Assembly: GCA_963795415.1 (NCBI GenBank)
Contig: CAWCHQ010000003.1
Span: 310,001 to 374,000 of the forward strand
From: CAVSUZ01 sp963795415
Lineage (GTDB): Bacteria > Pseudomonadota > Alphaproteobacteria > Acetobacterales > Acetobacteraceae
Direction of reading: 5' to 3'
DNA length: 64,000 nt
The notes below the pieces were generated by a model that saw only the letters and a program-made list of their open reading frames with translations, had not been told where the DNA came from and did not search any database. Below, piece after piece: positions 44,311 through 53,650 of this stretch. Position 1 is the stretch's first letter; each line of letters begins with the position of its first letter. The translations under genes were made by a program, and so were the position numbers.

Positions 44311-46770
44311 CTACCCCCGCAGTTTCGATCCCGCCGGGTCATAAAACGGCTCCAGGCTCGCCCTCACGGGAACCGCCTCGCCCGCAATGTCCAACGCGAA
44401 TTGCCGGCGCTCCAGCCAGGCCTGATTGATCGCCTCACCCTCCGAACGCACCCAACCCAGCGCCACCACCCCGCCAACCGTGTAGCCGTACGCAGCTGAA
44501 GTGATCTCGCCGACCGGAACCCCCTCGACGGTCATCACAGACTTGCCCCCCCACGCGGGCGGACTGTCCGGTGCGGTCGCCAGGAACCCAACCAGGTGCT
44601 GGGTCATCGGCCGGCCCTTGGCCGCCGCAAGCGCCTCGCGGCCAATGAAGCCGCCCGGCTTATGCAGCCGCACCGCGAAGCCCAGGCCCGCCTCCCACGG
44701 ATTGCAGTCGGGCGTCAGTTCGTGGCCCCAGGCGCGATAGCCCTTCTCGAGCCGGAGCGCCTCCAGCGCGTAATAACCAGCGTCGCGCAAGCCGAGATCT
44801 ACGCCCGCCTCCGCCAGGGTTTCGTAAACCGTCACCGCGAACTCGCTCGGCACATACAGCTCCCAGCCAAGCTCGCCCATATAGCTGCGCCGACAAGCCC
44901 AGGCGGTGGCGTAGCCAATACCGATCTCGCGCACCGCCCCGAACGGGAAATCCTCCTTCTCCAGCGCCACGTCCGTCACCCTGCCCAACAGCGCGCGCGA
45001 CTGCGGCCCCATGACGCCGATAACGGCGTACGCCGAGGTAACATCCGTCAGGGCTGCCCTGGCCCAGCCTGGGATGTGGCGCCGGATCCAGTGCGCATCG
45101 CGGGTTGCCTGTGCCGTGCCGGTCAGCATCAGGAACGTATCGGGCGCAAGCCGCGAAACCGTAAGATCGCTCTCGAAACCGCCGCGCTCGTTCAGCAGAG
45201 GCGTGTAGACCGACTGGCCTACCGGCACGGCGACATCATTGGCGCAAAGCGTCTGCAACACCTCCGCGGCGTCCGGACCCTGCATCAGGAATTTGGCGAA
45301 GGATGTCAGGTCGAACAGCACCACGCCCTCACGACATGCGCGGTGCTCCTCGGCCACGTGCGGGAACCAGTTCTGGCGCCCGAACGAGTACTCCGTGCGC
45401 CGCTCCACTCCGGGCGGGGCAAACCAGTTGGGACGCTCCCAGCCCATCTTCGCGCCGAACACCGCGCCTTTCCCCTCCAGCCGGTCGAACAGCGGCGAAC
45501 GGCGGAACGGACGCGCCGTCGCCAGCTCTCGGTTCGGCCACGCCATCGCGTAATGCAGGCCGAGCACTTCCTTCACCCGGTCCCGGAGCCAGGCCCGGTT
45601 GCCATGGAAGCGCGCGAAGCGCCGGATATCTACCGGCGAGAGATCGAAGCTGGGCTCGCCCGCAACCATCCACTCTGCGAGCGCCCGCCCCGCGCCCCCG
45701 GCCGAGGCAATGCCCATCGAGTTGAAACCGGCGCCCACGAAAATGCCCCGCTTCTCCGGCGCTTCGCCCAGGATGAAATTGTTGTCCGGCGTGAAACTCT
45801 CCGGCCCGTTGATGAAGGTCTTGACCTCTGCGGTCTCGAGCGCCGGCACGCGCTGAAGTCCGTGGGTCATCAGGATTTCGAACTGATCCCAATCGTCCGG
45901 CAGAAGCTGAAACTCGAAATCGGCCGGAATGCCGTCCATGCCCCAGGGCTTGGCGTCCGGCTCGAAGCCGCCCATCACCAGCCCGCCGACTTCTTCCTTG
46001 AAATAGACGTAGCCATCCGGGTCCCGCAGCACCGGCAAATCCGGAAACACGCCCGGTATCCGCTCGGTGACGATATACATGTGCTCGGCCGAATGAAGCG
46101 GGATCGTAACCCCGCACATCCGGCCGACCTCGTGCGACCACTGGCCGGCACAGATGGCGAGCGCCCCGCAGGCGATCACGCCCCCCGTCGTCTCCACCGC
46201 CGAGACCGCACCGCCGGCATCGAGACGGATCCCCGTGACCCGCGTGCCCTCGAAAATACGGGCGCCGCGATCCCGCGCGCCGCGCGCGAGCGCCTGGGTG
46301 ATGTCGGCCGGATTGGCTTTGCCGTCACCCGGCAACCACACGGCGCCTGCAAGATCGTCGGTGCGCATGAGCGGCCACTTCTCGCCGGCTTCGGCCGGGG
46401 TCAGCATCTCGATTTCCACGCCCTGGGCACGGGCGGCGGAGACCGTACGCCGGAGCTGCACCATCCGGTCCGCCGTCCGCGCGACGCTGATCGAGCCGCA
46501 GCGCTTCCAGCCCGTGGCCAGCCCGGTTTCCGCCTCCAGCGAAGCGTAGAGCTCGGTCGAGTAGCGGATCAGCCGGGTCATGTTGGGGTGGCTGCGCAAT
46601 TGGCCCACCAGGCCCGCGGCGTGCCAGGTCGTTCCGCTCGACAGCCGCCCTTGTTCGAGCAGCACCACGTCGCTCCAGCCGAGACGGGTCAGGTGGTAGG
46701 CGAGCGAGCAGCCGACGATGCCGCCGCCGATGATGACGGCCCGTGCCTGGGTCGGGAGTTGGTTCGGCAT
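44311..46770 (-). CDS. GcvT-family FAD-dependent oxidoreductase (dimethylglycine/sarcosine dehydrogenase type)
   Basis: The 819-residue protein has an N-terminal FAD domain (AVIIGGGIVGCSLAYHLTRLGW) with GTTWHAAGLVGQ, where the His is the expected covalent FAD site, and a C-terminal aminomethyltransferase (GcvT) domain from about residue 430 (REGVVLFDLTSFAKFLMQGP, LGWELYVPSEFAVTVYE). Such enzymes demethylate N-methylated glycines or betaine derivatives and pass the methyl carbon to tetrahydrofolate. No partner genes are adjacent. Confidence 0.88.
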   Translation of the reverse strand: MPNQLPTQARAVIIGGGIVGCSLAYHLTRLGWSDVVLLEQGRLSSGTTWHAAGLVGQLRSHPNMTRLIRYSTELYASLEAETGLATGWKRCGSISVARTADRMVQLRRTVSAARAQGVEIEMLTPAEAGEKWPLMRTDDLAGAVWLPGDGKANPADITQALARGARDRGARIFEGTRVTGIRLDAGGAVSAVETTGGVIACGALAICAGQWSHEVGRMCGVTIPLHSAEHMYIVTERIPGVFPDLPVLRDPDGYVYFKEEVGGLVMGGFEPDAKPWGMDGIPADFEFQLLPDDWDQFEILMTHGLQRVPALETAEVKTFINGPESFTPDNNFILGEAPEKRGIFVGAGFNSMGIASAGGAGRALAEWMVAGEPSFDLSPVDIRRFARFHGNRAWLRDRVKEVLGLHYAMAWPNRELATARPFRRSPLFDRLEGKGAVFGAKMGWERPNWFAPPGVERRTEYSFGRQNWFPHVAEEHRACREGVVLFDLTSFAKFLMQGPDAAEVLQTLCANDVAVPVGQSVYTPLLNERGGFESDLTVSRLAPDTFLMLTGTAQATRDAHWIRRHIPGWARAALTDVTSAYAVIGVMGPQSRALLGRVTDVALEKEDFPFGAVREIGIGYATAWACRRSYMGELGWELYVPSEFAVTVYETLAEAGVDLGLRDAGYYALEALRLEKGYRAWGHELTPDCNPWEAGLGFAVRLHKPGGFIGREALAAAKGRPMTQHLVGFLATAPDSPPAWGGKSVMTVEGVPVGEITSAAYGYTVGGVVALGWVRSEGEAINQAWLERRQFALDIAGEAVPVRASLEPFYDPAGSKLRG

Positions 46771-47197
46771 GGAAAGCTCCGGTGATGGTGGGGATGTAGC
46801 CTACACCGGGTGCCGAGAGCTGCGGACCGCCCTCCCTGTTGTTGGGGCGACCGCGATAATCGTCGATTCTGTAACTGCGGCAGCGCCTGAAAGTCATCTT
46901 ACCAAGAATCCGAGCCATCAGGACCGATTCGCCGAACAGATCCGGTTGATCCAAGCGATCCGCATCGGGTGGGTGTTTGGATAAGTCACTGATCTTCATC
47001 GGGCATGTATGGCGGTCACGGCGGAAAGGCGCGCTGGAAGGGGTGCATGATCAATCCAGTAACATGGCTAAGCTGCGCGGTTTGGGTCTTCACCGGCCCT
47101 CCGGAATGTCACTTAATTGCGCTCTCCTTTGGCTCCCCGGGATGCGACTGGGCGGTGACTCGCGCGTTGCAACCGAACCTATAGATGGAGGAGCGTC
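46771..47197. other. Intergenic region
   Basis: It separates the divergent oxidoreductase and DUF883-like genes and should hold both promoters. I see no gene, repeat or clear operator. Confidence 0.3.
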
Positions 47198-47524
47198 ATG
47201 GAGGAGAATCAAACGATCGGCACCGCGGGAGCAGCTCTAGCCGCCCATAGCAAAGACGGCTCCGTCCCGGGGCCCTCCCCAGCGTCGAGTGCAACTGTCA
47301 GTCAGGACCAGCCGGGCGACGTGTCGGAGACGGCCAGCGAGGCTGCCGGACGGATAACGTCATCAGTACACAACGTTCTCGGCAACGCTCGCCAAAGCAT
47401 ATTTGAACAGGGTGGCCACGCTGGTGATCAGGCCGCGGAGTTCATTCGGGAGCAGCCGCTTGTGGCGTTGGCTATCATGGGGGCGGCTTGCTTTGCATTG
47501 GGTTTTCTGCTTGCCCGACGCTGA
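47198..47524 (+). CDS. Small DUF883-like membrane-anchored protein
   Basis: The 108-residue protein has a Ser/Ala/Gly-rich N-terminus, a predicted helix (ASEAAGRITSSVHNVLGNAR) and one C-terminal membrane segment, REQPLVALAIMGAACFALGF, followed by LLARR. This layout is that of ElaB/YqjD-type proteins, which anchor to the inner membrane by their tail. GGAGGAG lies 5 bases before the ATG. The role is unknown, possibly stress related. Confidence 0.65.
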   Translation: MEENQTIGTAGAALAAHSKDGSVPGPSPASSATVSQDQPGDVSETASEAAGRITSSVHNVLGNARQSIFEQGGHAGDQAAEFIREQPLVALAIMGAACFALGFLLARR

Positions 47525-47635
47525 CCGGTGCCACTGCGTCCGGGTAAGGTTACGGCACATATGATACGATCGGCAGGTAGCTCTCCCGCGTCCTCGCCGC
47601 AGATCCAGCCCCTGGAACCGAGAGTGAGCTTGCCG

Positions 47636-48805
47636 ATGCGTCTCTCCCACTCCCTCAAGACGAACTTCCACTCCCTCAAGACGAACTTCTCGGTTGCCGC
47701 GGCACTCGCCGGGCTCGGGCTCCTGGGTGTGGCCACGCGCCAGCCCTCGCGCCATCCGTCGCAGCCACTCCGCCGGCATCCGGCCACGGACAGCGGCAGT
47801 CTGGCCGCACTGCGCGACGAACTGGACGGCGTCGCGCCGCGCCCGCGCGCACCCGCGTCGAGCGGCGACGCCCACGGGCGCGAGGCCGATACGCCTGGCG
47901 AGATTCCGGCTCGCGGCTGGTGGGACATCGCCAAGCGGACGGCGAGCCAGACCTCCGAGCACCGGCTGATGACGGAGGGGGCCGGGATCACCTTCTACGC
48001 CATCCTGGCGATCTTCCCGGCGCTGGCCGCTCTCGTCTCGGTCTACGGTCTGGTCGCCGACCCTGCCGCCGTCTCGGGGCAGCTCAGCGCGCTCTCGGGC
48101 ATCGTGCCGGGCGGCGGGATGGACATCCTCGGCGACGAGCTCAAACAGCTTGCCTCCGCCGGCGGAGGCAAGCTCGGGCTAGGCGCGATCATTGGCATTC
48201 TCGTCGCGTTGTGGAGTGCCAATGGGGGCACCAAAGCGATATTCGATTCGCTCAACATCGTCTACGACGAGCATGAGAAGCGGGGTTATATCCGGCGCAC
48301 CCTCGTCTCGCTCGCGGTCACGCTCGGCACGCTGGCGTTCGTCATGGTGGCGATGGCGGCTGTGATCGCGTTGCCGATCGCGCTGAATTTCGTGGGGCTT
48401 GGCAAGGTTACCGACATCTTGCTCCGCGTGGCGCGTTGGCCACTGCTACTGGTCATCGTCGCCGTGATGCTCGCCGTCATCTACCGCTACGGGCCAAGCC
48501 GGACCGAGGCGCGCTGGCGCTGGGTGAGCTGGGGCGGAGCGTTCGCGGCCATCGCCTGGGTGCTGATCTCGCTCGCTTTCTCCTGGTACGTCGCGCATTT
48601 CGCCAGCTACAACAAGACCTACGGCTCGCTTGGTGCTGCGATCGGCTTCATGACGTGGATCTGGATCTCGGCCACCATCGTGCTCATCGGCGCCGAACTG
48701 AATGCCGAGATGGAGCACCAGACGAAGCGCGACACCACCACCGGGGCGGAGAAGCCGCTCGGCGTGCGCGGCGCCAACAAGGCCGACACGGTGGCGCCGG
48801 CCTGA
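47636..48805 (+). CDS. YihY/BrkB-family inner-membrane protein
   Basis: The protein of about 389 residues has a variable N-terminal part, then the YihY/BrkB domain: WWDIAKRTASQTSEHRLMTEGAGITFYAILAIFPALAALVS, SANGGTKAIFDSLNIVYDE and YGSLGAAIGFMTWIWISATIVLIGAELNAE, with about six helices. Members were once called RNase BN; that activity is not supported. The start is uncertain: ATG 47636 is chosen, with ATG 47561 and GTG 47528 upstream. A 21-base tandem duplication near 47650-47691 repeats the residues HSLKTNF in frame. Confidence 0.8.
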   Translation: MRLSHSLKTNFHSLKTNFSVAAALAGLGLLGVATRQPSRHPSQPLRRHPATDSGSLAALRDELDGVAPRPRAPASSGDAHGREADTPGEIPARGWWDIAKRTASQTSEHRLMTEGAGITFYAILAIFPALAALVSVYGLVADPAAVSGQLSALSGIVPGGGMDILGDELKQLASAGGGKLGLGAIIGILVALWSANGGTKAIFDSLNIVYDEHEKRGYIRRTLVSLAVTLGTLAFVMVAMAAVIALPIALNFVGLGKVTDILLRVARWPLLLVIVAVMLAVIYRYGPSRTEARWRWVSWGGAFAAIAWVLISLAFSWYVAHFASYNKTYGSLGAAIGFMTWIWISATIVLIGAELNAEMEHQTKRDTTTGAEKPLGVRGANKADTVAPA

Positions 48806-48914
48806 GGCCTCTTCCGGGCCTTGGGCTCGGCACCCAATCGGTTCTTGCTGCGGCTCGATGCCGCCTGCCTCAAGTTCCCCGGCAACGGGGAGCGGGCGAA
48901 TCCAACCATTTCTT
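48806..48914. other. Short intergenic stretch
   Basis: No gene or clear terminator is visible after the YihY/BrkB stop. Confidence 0.3.
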
Positions 48915-49200
48915 AGCTGACCTGGGCGGTGATCGAACCGCTCATTCCAGAACCGGCGTGGTATAAAGCCACGGAACGACCGCTGCGTGATCAGCGGTAT
49001 CGTGCATATGCTGAAGTTCGGCTGCCGCTGGTGCGATTGCCCCGGCGATCTATGGGCCGCACATGACGAAACAACCGGTTCAACCGAAGGGTCGAAGGCG
49101 GGGGGTCGGGCAGCGGATGTTCGATCCTCTGGCGTGCTTCGACAAAGCCGACCTGCAACGTCTCCTAAAATGCAACACAATGCTGCACAACGCCCCATCT
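48915..49200 (+). pseudogene. IS5-family transposase N-terminal fragment, frameshifted
   Basis: Three frames give consecutive pieces of an IS5-type N-terminus: LTWAVIEPLIPEPAWYKA, then VISGIVHMLKFGCRWCDCPG, then RRRGVGQRMFDPLACFDKAD. The catalytic domain is absent. This remnant is of a different part of the protein from the one at the left edge of the window. Confidence 0.65.
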
Positions 49201-49304
49201 ACCCGACAATGATGACGCACAACCTCCGCGGGGCCAGTGCCGCGCGCGTGAGCCTCCCTTGTGGGGTGCCTGTATTCATGACTCCAGATGTGGCGTTGTG
49301 CCAG

Positions 49305-49320
49305 ACATGTTGTAACATGT
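49305..49320. promoter_or_regulatory. Palindrome upstream of the PbfA gene
   Basis: ACATGTT-GT-AACATGT is a perfect 7-base dyad 69 bases before the ATG. It may be an operator for the aminotransferase-family gene; no binding protein is known. Confidence 0.35.
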
Positions 49321-49388
49321 GTTAATCGAACGCGGTTTGGAACGCCTTTCGCGCGGCCGCTCCGCCGATCTCGGAAGGAAATCCGCCG

Positions 49389-50756
49389 ATGAACGTCTCG
49401 GAATCCGAGGGCGACACAAACCTGACCGGCCGGCGTGCCGATTGGCAGCGCCGGACGCTCGACCCCGCCACGCGTGCACTGCTGGCTCGCGACGAGGCCG
49501 CATTCCTGCATCAGTCCGTCTCCACCCCCTGCCTCAACCAGATCACCAAGGCGGAGGGCATCTGGATCGAGGATGCCGGTGGCCGCCGCTACATGGATTT
49601 CCACGGCAACAATGTCCACCATATTGGTTACGGCCATCCCCGATTGCGCCAGGCCATTGCCGCGCAGATGGAGGCACTGTCCTTCGCCCCGCGTCGCTAC
49701 GCCTGCGAACCCGCCGTGCGGCTCGCCGAAAAGCTTGCTTCCATCGCCCCGGGCGTCCTCTCCAAGGTGCTCTTCACGACCGGCGGGTCGGACGCTGTGG
49801 AACTGGCAGTCAAGCTGGCCCGCGCCGCGACCGGCCGGCTCAAGACGCTCTCGTTCTGGGATGCCTTCCATGGCGCCGGCATCGGAGCATCCGCGCTCTC
49901 CGGAGAGGCACTGTTCCGCTCAGGTCCCGCCGCGCCTCTGGTGGCCGGCGCGCAGCATGTCGCGCCCTTCGCCTGTTATCGCTGCCCTTATGGCCATCCT
50001 GTGGACGCGGACGGCCGTCCCTATCTCGACCAGTGCCGGATGGCGTGCGCGAGCATGGTGGATTACGTGTTGTCGCGCGAAGCCGACGTTGCCGCGATCA
50101 TCGCCGAACCGGCGCGTGCGGTGCCTTTCCTGCCCCCGCCAGGCTATTGGCAGTACGTTCGTGAGGCGTGCGACCGGCATGGCACGCTGCTCATCTTTGA
50201 CGAGATCCCGACCGGTCTCGGCAAGACCGGCCGTATGTTCGCCTGCGATCACGACGGCGTCGTTCCCGACCTGCTCGTCATGGGCAAGGCGCTGGGAGGT
50301 GGAATCCTGCCGATTGCCGCGGTCATCGCACGGCCCGAACTGGACGTCGCCGAGCGATGGGCGTTCGGCCACTACACGCACGAGAAGAACCCGGTCACCG
50401 CGCGCGCTGCTCTGACGACAATCGAGATCATCGAAGACGAGAACCTGGTGGAAAATGCGGCAGAGGTCGGGGCGATGGCGCTGGAACGTCTGCACGAGAT
50501 GAAGCGCCGGCTGCCGGCGATCGGCGATGTACGCGGCCGGGGCCTGCTGCTCGGGATCGAACTGGTCAGCAGCCACGATGAAAAGACTCCGGATCGGGAT
50601 TTGGCGGAAACCGTGCTTTATCGCGCCCTGGACCGCGGTCTCTCGTTCAAAACCACCATGGGCAACGTGCTGACGCTTACACCGCCGCTGATCGTCATGG
50701 AGCGCGAGATGACCCGCGCCCTGGACATCATCGAGGAGGCGATCAGCGCCGGTTAA
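49389..50756 (+). CDS. pbfA: Class III aminotransferase-fold lyase, probable (R)-1-hydroxy-2-aminoethylphosphonate ammonia-lyase
   Basis: The 455-residue protein is a fold-type I PLP enzyme: FTTGGSDAVELAVKLARAATG for phosphate binding, LLIFDEIPTGLGKTG with the PLP-contacting Asp, and the Schiff-base Lys300 in VMGKALGGGILPIAA. Its place beside an AEP importer and phnY-phnA-phnW points to PbfA, the PLP lyase that turns hydroxylated AEP into phosphonoacetaldehyde and ammonia. It lies opposite to the rest of the cluster, 21 bases from the permease stop. A transaminase for another amine is the alternative. Confidence 0.75.
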   Translation: MNVSESEGDTNLTGRRADWQRRTLDPATRALLARDEAAFLHQSVSTPCLNQITKAEGIWIEDAGGRRYMDFHGNNVHHIGYGHPRLRQAIAAQMEALSFAPRRYACEPAVRLAEKLASIAPGVLSKVLFTTGGSDAVELAVKLARAATGRLKTLSFWDAFHGAGIGASALSGEALFRSGPAAPLVAGAQHVAPFACYRCPYGHPVDADGRPYLDQCRMACASMVDYVLSREADVAAIIAEPARAVPFLPPPGYWQYVREACDRHGTLLIFDEIPTGLGKTGRMFACDHDGVVPDLLVMGKALGGGILPIAAVIARPELDVAERWAFGHYTHEKNPVTARAALTTIEIIEDENLVENAAEVGAMALERLHEMKRRLPAIGDVRGRGLLLGIELVSSHDEKTPDRDLAETVLYRALDRGLSFKTTMGNVLTLTPPLIVMEREMTRALDIIEEAISAG

Positions 50757-50777
50757 ACGGTTGCAACGCCAACCATT

Positions 50778-51578
50778 CTACCGCCGCGCGGCCGCCCTGG
50801 TCGGCAGGTGCGACAGACCCACCAGGACGGCCAGGGTCGCGGCGGCCAGCAGGATCGTCAGCGCTGCCCCCTGGAAAATATCGCCGCGGTCCGTCAGCGC
50901 AAAGATCCCAACCGGCAGCGTCACCCAGCCCGGAGGATAAACCATGATGGTCGCACCGAGTTCGCCCATGGAAAGCGCGAAGCTCAGGCTGAAGGCCGCG
51001 ATCAGGTATGGCGTGACCAGCGGCAGCGTGACACGCCGGAGAGTATAGGCAGGTTGGGCGCCAAGGCTCGCCGCCATGTGCTCGAAGTCATGCCCAAGTC
51101 GGGCGAGTCCGGCGGAAACGTTGCCGTAGGTGAACGCCGAGATCAGCACGAGATGTGCCACAAGCACGATCGCAATCGTGCCGTTGAGCAGAAGCGGCGG
51201 CTGACTGAAGGCGACCAGCAGGCCGAGACCCACGGAAACGGATGGAACCGCGCTCGGGATGAAGAACACCAGGTCGAGCATGCGCCGGGGCGCGCCGTAG
51301 ACGTGACGTAAAGCGAGCGCCGCCCACGTGCCGATCACCAGCGCCACCGCGCTCGCCACCGCGCCTGTGATGAGGCTGACGCGAAGCATCGCACCCGAGT
51401 CGCCTTGCACCGCGTTCACGTAGTGCATAAAGGTGAGCTGGCTCGGCAGCACATCGTTCCACTGCCCGGCGAAGCTGGCCAGGGCGATCATCACCGCGGG
51501 CAAGCCATAGATGATCGCGAACAGCACGCCGATGAGAAGCCACGCTCCGGCGCGGCCCGATTTAGACCAAACCAGCAC
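50778..51578 (-). CDS. 2-aminoethylphosphonate ABC transporter permease (second subunit)
   Basis: The 266-residue protein has six helices and an EAA loop (FEHMAASLGAQPAYTLRRVTLPLVTPYL). The GTG start at 51578 has GGAGG 5 bases upstream and overlaps the first permease gene by 17 bases; the ATG at 51644 would add a hydrophilic tail unlike the family. Equivalent to PhnV-type subunits. Confidence 0.82.
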   Translation of the reverse strand: MLVWSKSGRAGAWLLIGVLFAIIYGLPAVMIALASFAGQWNDVLPSQLTFMHYVNAVQGDSGAMLRVSLITGAVASAVALVIGTWAALALRHVYGAPRRMLDLVFFIPSAVPSVSVGLGLLVAFSQPPLLLNGTIAIVLVAHLVLISAFTYGNVSAGLARLGHDFEHMAASLGAQPAYTLRRVTLPLVTPYLIAAFSLSFALSMGELGATIMVYPPGWVTLPVGIFALTDRGDIFQGAALTILLAAATLAVLVGLSHLPTRAAARR

Positions 51579-52452
51579 GGGCGCCTCCAAACCGGGCCAT
51601 GGTGAGCCGATAAAGTGTGTAAAGGGACAGCGAGAGGCAGACATTGACTACGGCGATGACGCAAGCGGTCGTGTAGTCGAATTCCTGAATCGCCTTGTCG
51701 TAAACCAGAAGCGGCAGGGTCATGACGCCCTTCGCCCCGATGAACAGCACGATTCCGAACTCGTTGACAGTCAGCAGCAGGCACAGGCTGCCGCCTGCGA
51801 GCAGGGCAGGCACTGCCGCGGGCAGGATCACCTGGCGGATAATACGCCACGCGCTTGCGCCGAGGCTGCTCGCGATCTCGATCTGCGCCGTTTCAATCAA
51901 TGAGAAACTGGCGAGCAACGGGCGCAGCACAAATGGCGTATACACGGTGATCTCCGCCAGGATCACGCCCCATCGCGAGTATAGAAAGTCGACCGGCGGA
52001 AGGCTCAGATGAAGCACATCCATCAGCGATGCGTTCAGCAATCCCGCCGAACCATAGATGAAGGTGAACGACAGCGCGATCAAAAAGGTCGGCAGGGCGA
52101 TGAACGTGTCGATCAGCCGCGCCAGAACATGTGCTCCGGGAAACGGCACGAACGAGAGCACCAGGGCCAGAACGAAGCCAAGAGCGATGCATCCCGCGCT
52201 GGCGATGACCGCGATGGTGATTGTGTTCACCAGCGCCCCCTGGAACAAGGCGGAGCCGAACACCGCGCCATAGTGCGCTAACGATGCGCTCTGTCCTCCG
52301 CCCAGCAGCGACTCGCGAACGATTAGTGAGAGCGGATAGAAGAACAGCGCGGCGAGGACGAGCAGGGGCGGCACGACCCACAGCGAAGCCGTGCCAATGA
52401 TTGGGGAGCGACGCGCAGTCAGCGGGGGCGCCGCAGCGATGCTGCTAGCCAT
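51562..52452 (-). CDS. 2-aminoethylphosphonate ABC transporter permease (first subunit)
   Basis: The 296-residue protein has six helices starting at LWVVPPLLVLAALFFYPL and the EAA loop QIEIASSLGASAWRIIRQVILPAAVP. The ATG at 52452 is preferred; a nearby ATG at 52464 sits directly on the CGGAGG sequence. It lies between the ATPase and second permease genes and equates to a PhnU-type subunit. Confidence 0.82.
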   Translation of the reverse strand: MASSIAAAPPLTARRSPIIGTASLWVVPPLLVLAALFFYPLSLIVRESLLGGGQSASLAHYGAVFGSALFQGALVNTITIAVIASAGCIALGFVLALVLSFVPFPGAHVLARLIDTFIALPTFLIALSFTFIYGSAGLLNASLMDVLHLSLPPVDFLYSRWGVILAEITVYTPFVLRPLLASFSLIETAQIEIASSLGASAWRIIRQVILPAAVPALLAGGSLCLLLTVNEFGIVLFIGAKGVMTLPLLVYDKAIQEFDYTTACVIAVVNVCLSLSLYTLYRLTMARFGGARAGLV

Positions 52453-53650
52453 GGCGCGGCGCATCCTCCGGGATCAGCGTGGCATCCTCGGGCGCGAAAT
52501 ACACCTCGACAGCGGCCCCCGGTTGAGGAGGTTCGCGCAGCGGCGTGCAGATCATCCGCGCCAGCGCGCCGTGCGCCTCAAAGGTGATGTTGTGCAGATC
52601 GCCTTGCCACTGAACGGCACGCACCGTCCCTATAAGGCGGTTGCAGGGCCGGCCGGCCGGCTGGAGGGAAACCGCATGCGGACGGATGCAGAGCAGGCAT
52701 TCGGTGCCCACGCCCAACCCCGATTGCGCCTTCGCCAGCAGCTCCGTATCGCCCAAATGTACGTGTACAAACCCGGAGCCGGCATCGGTCCTACCCAGCC
52801 TGACCGGCAGCAGGTTCGCGCGGCCCAGGAACTCCGCCGCGAACCGGTTGGGCGGCATGTGATACAGCTCGCGCGACGGACCGGCAGCAACCAGGTGGCC
52901 GTCGCGCATAATCCCAATGCGGTCGGCGAGCGTCAGCGCCTCCGTCTGATCATGGGTGACGTAGAGCACGGTGAGTGATGGCAGGTCCTGGTGCAGGCGA
53001 GCGAGTTCCTCCAGCATCGAGCGGCGGATCTGTGCGTCGAGCGCAGAGAGCGGCTCGTCCAGCAACAGCACCTGCGGCCGGATTGCGAGCGCCCGCGCGA
53101 TGGCCACGCGCTGCTGCTGCCCGCCGCTCAATTGTCGCGGATAGCGGTGGATGAATGACTGCATGCCGACCAGGCGCAGACACTCGGCGACGCGCTGCTT
53201 GATGACGTCTTCCGAAGCGCGCCGCGCGCGCAGACCGAACGCCACGTTTTCGTCTACGCGCATATGCGGGAACAGCGCATAGTTCTGTACGACCATACCG
53301 ATATTGCGCGCGTGCGGCGGCAAGTCGGTCACATCGTGATCGCCAATCCACACGCGGCCGCGCGCCGGGCGGGCAAAGCCCGCGACCGCCCGCAGCGCCG
53401 TCGTCTTGCCCGAACCGGACGGGCCGATCAGCGCCATGATCTCACCCGGTTCGACCGACAGGCTCAGCGACTCGATGACGACATGCTTGCCGTAAGCGAC
53501 GCAGACCCGGTCGAAGGTGATCCCGCTGGCGCCAGTCGCCGTGCGGGAAGCCGCCTTGGTCGGGCTCGCCGGCGTATCAGTCACCGCGCCTGTGCCCGCG
53601 CTTACCCCGATCGGAGGGTGCACATCCTCGAGCACCGGTGCGGTTGCCAT
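52445..53650 (-). CDS. phnT: 2-aminoethylphosphonate ABC transporter ATP-binding protein
   Basis: The 401-residue ATPase has an extended N-terminus, Walker A GPSGSGKTT, signature LSGGQQQRVAIARAL, Walker B VLLLDEPLSALD and a C-terminal TOBE-like part (LLCIRPHAVSL). The ATG at 53650 overlaps the binding-protein stop as TGATG. The symbol follows the conserved phnS-T-U-V set; the substrate assignment rests on the neighbouring phn enzymes. Confidence 0.82.
   Translation of the reverse strand: MATAPVLEDVHPPIGVSAGTGAVTDTPASPTKAASRTATGASGITFDRVCVAYGKHVVIESLSLSVEPGEIMALIGPSGSGKTTALRAVAGFARPARGRVWIGDHDVTDLPPHARNIGMVVQNYALFPHMRVDENVAFGLRARRASEDVIKQRVAECLRLVGMQSFIHRYPRQLSGGQQQRVAIARALAIRPQVLLLDEPLSALDAQIRRSMLEELARLHQDLPSLTVLYVTHDQTEALTLADRIGIMRDGHLVAAGPSRELYHMPPNRFAAEFLGRANLLPVRLGRTDAGSGFVHVHLGDTELLAKAQSGLGVGTECLLCIRPHAVSLQPAGRPCNRLIGTVRAVQWQGDLHNITFEAHGALARMICTPLREPPQPGAAVEVYFAPEDATLIPEDAPRHG

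Noticed and set aside
44596..46785. Plus-strand open frame of 729 codons
   Set aside because: It is fully antisense to the GcvT-family oxidoreductase, is rich in Arg/His/Ala and shows no family motif; high GC content keeps this frame open.
47528..47635. Longer N-terminus of the BrkB-family protein from the GTG
   Set aside because: The extra residues are not typical of the family and no good ribosome binding site precedes the GTG; still possible, so mentioned in the entry.
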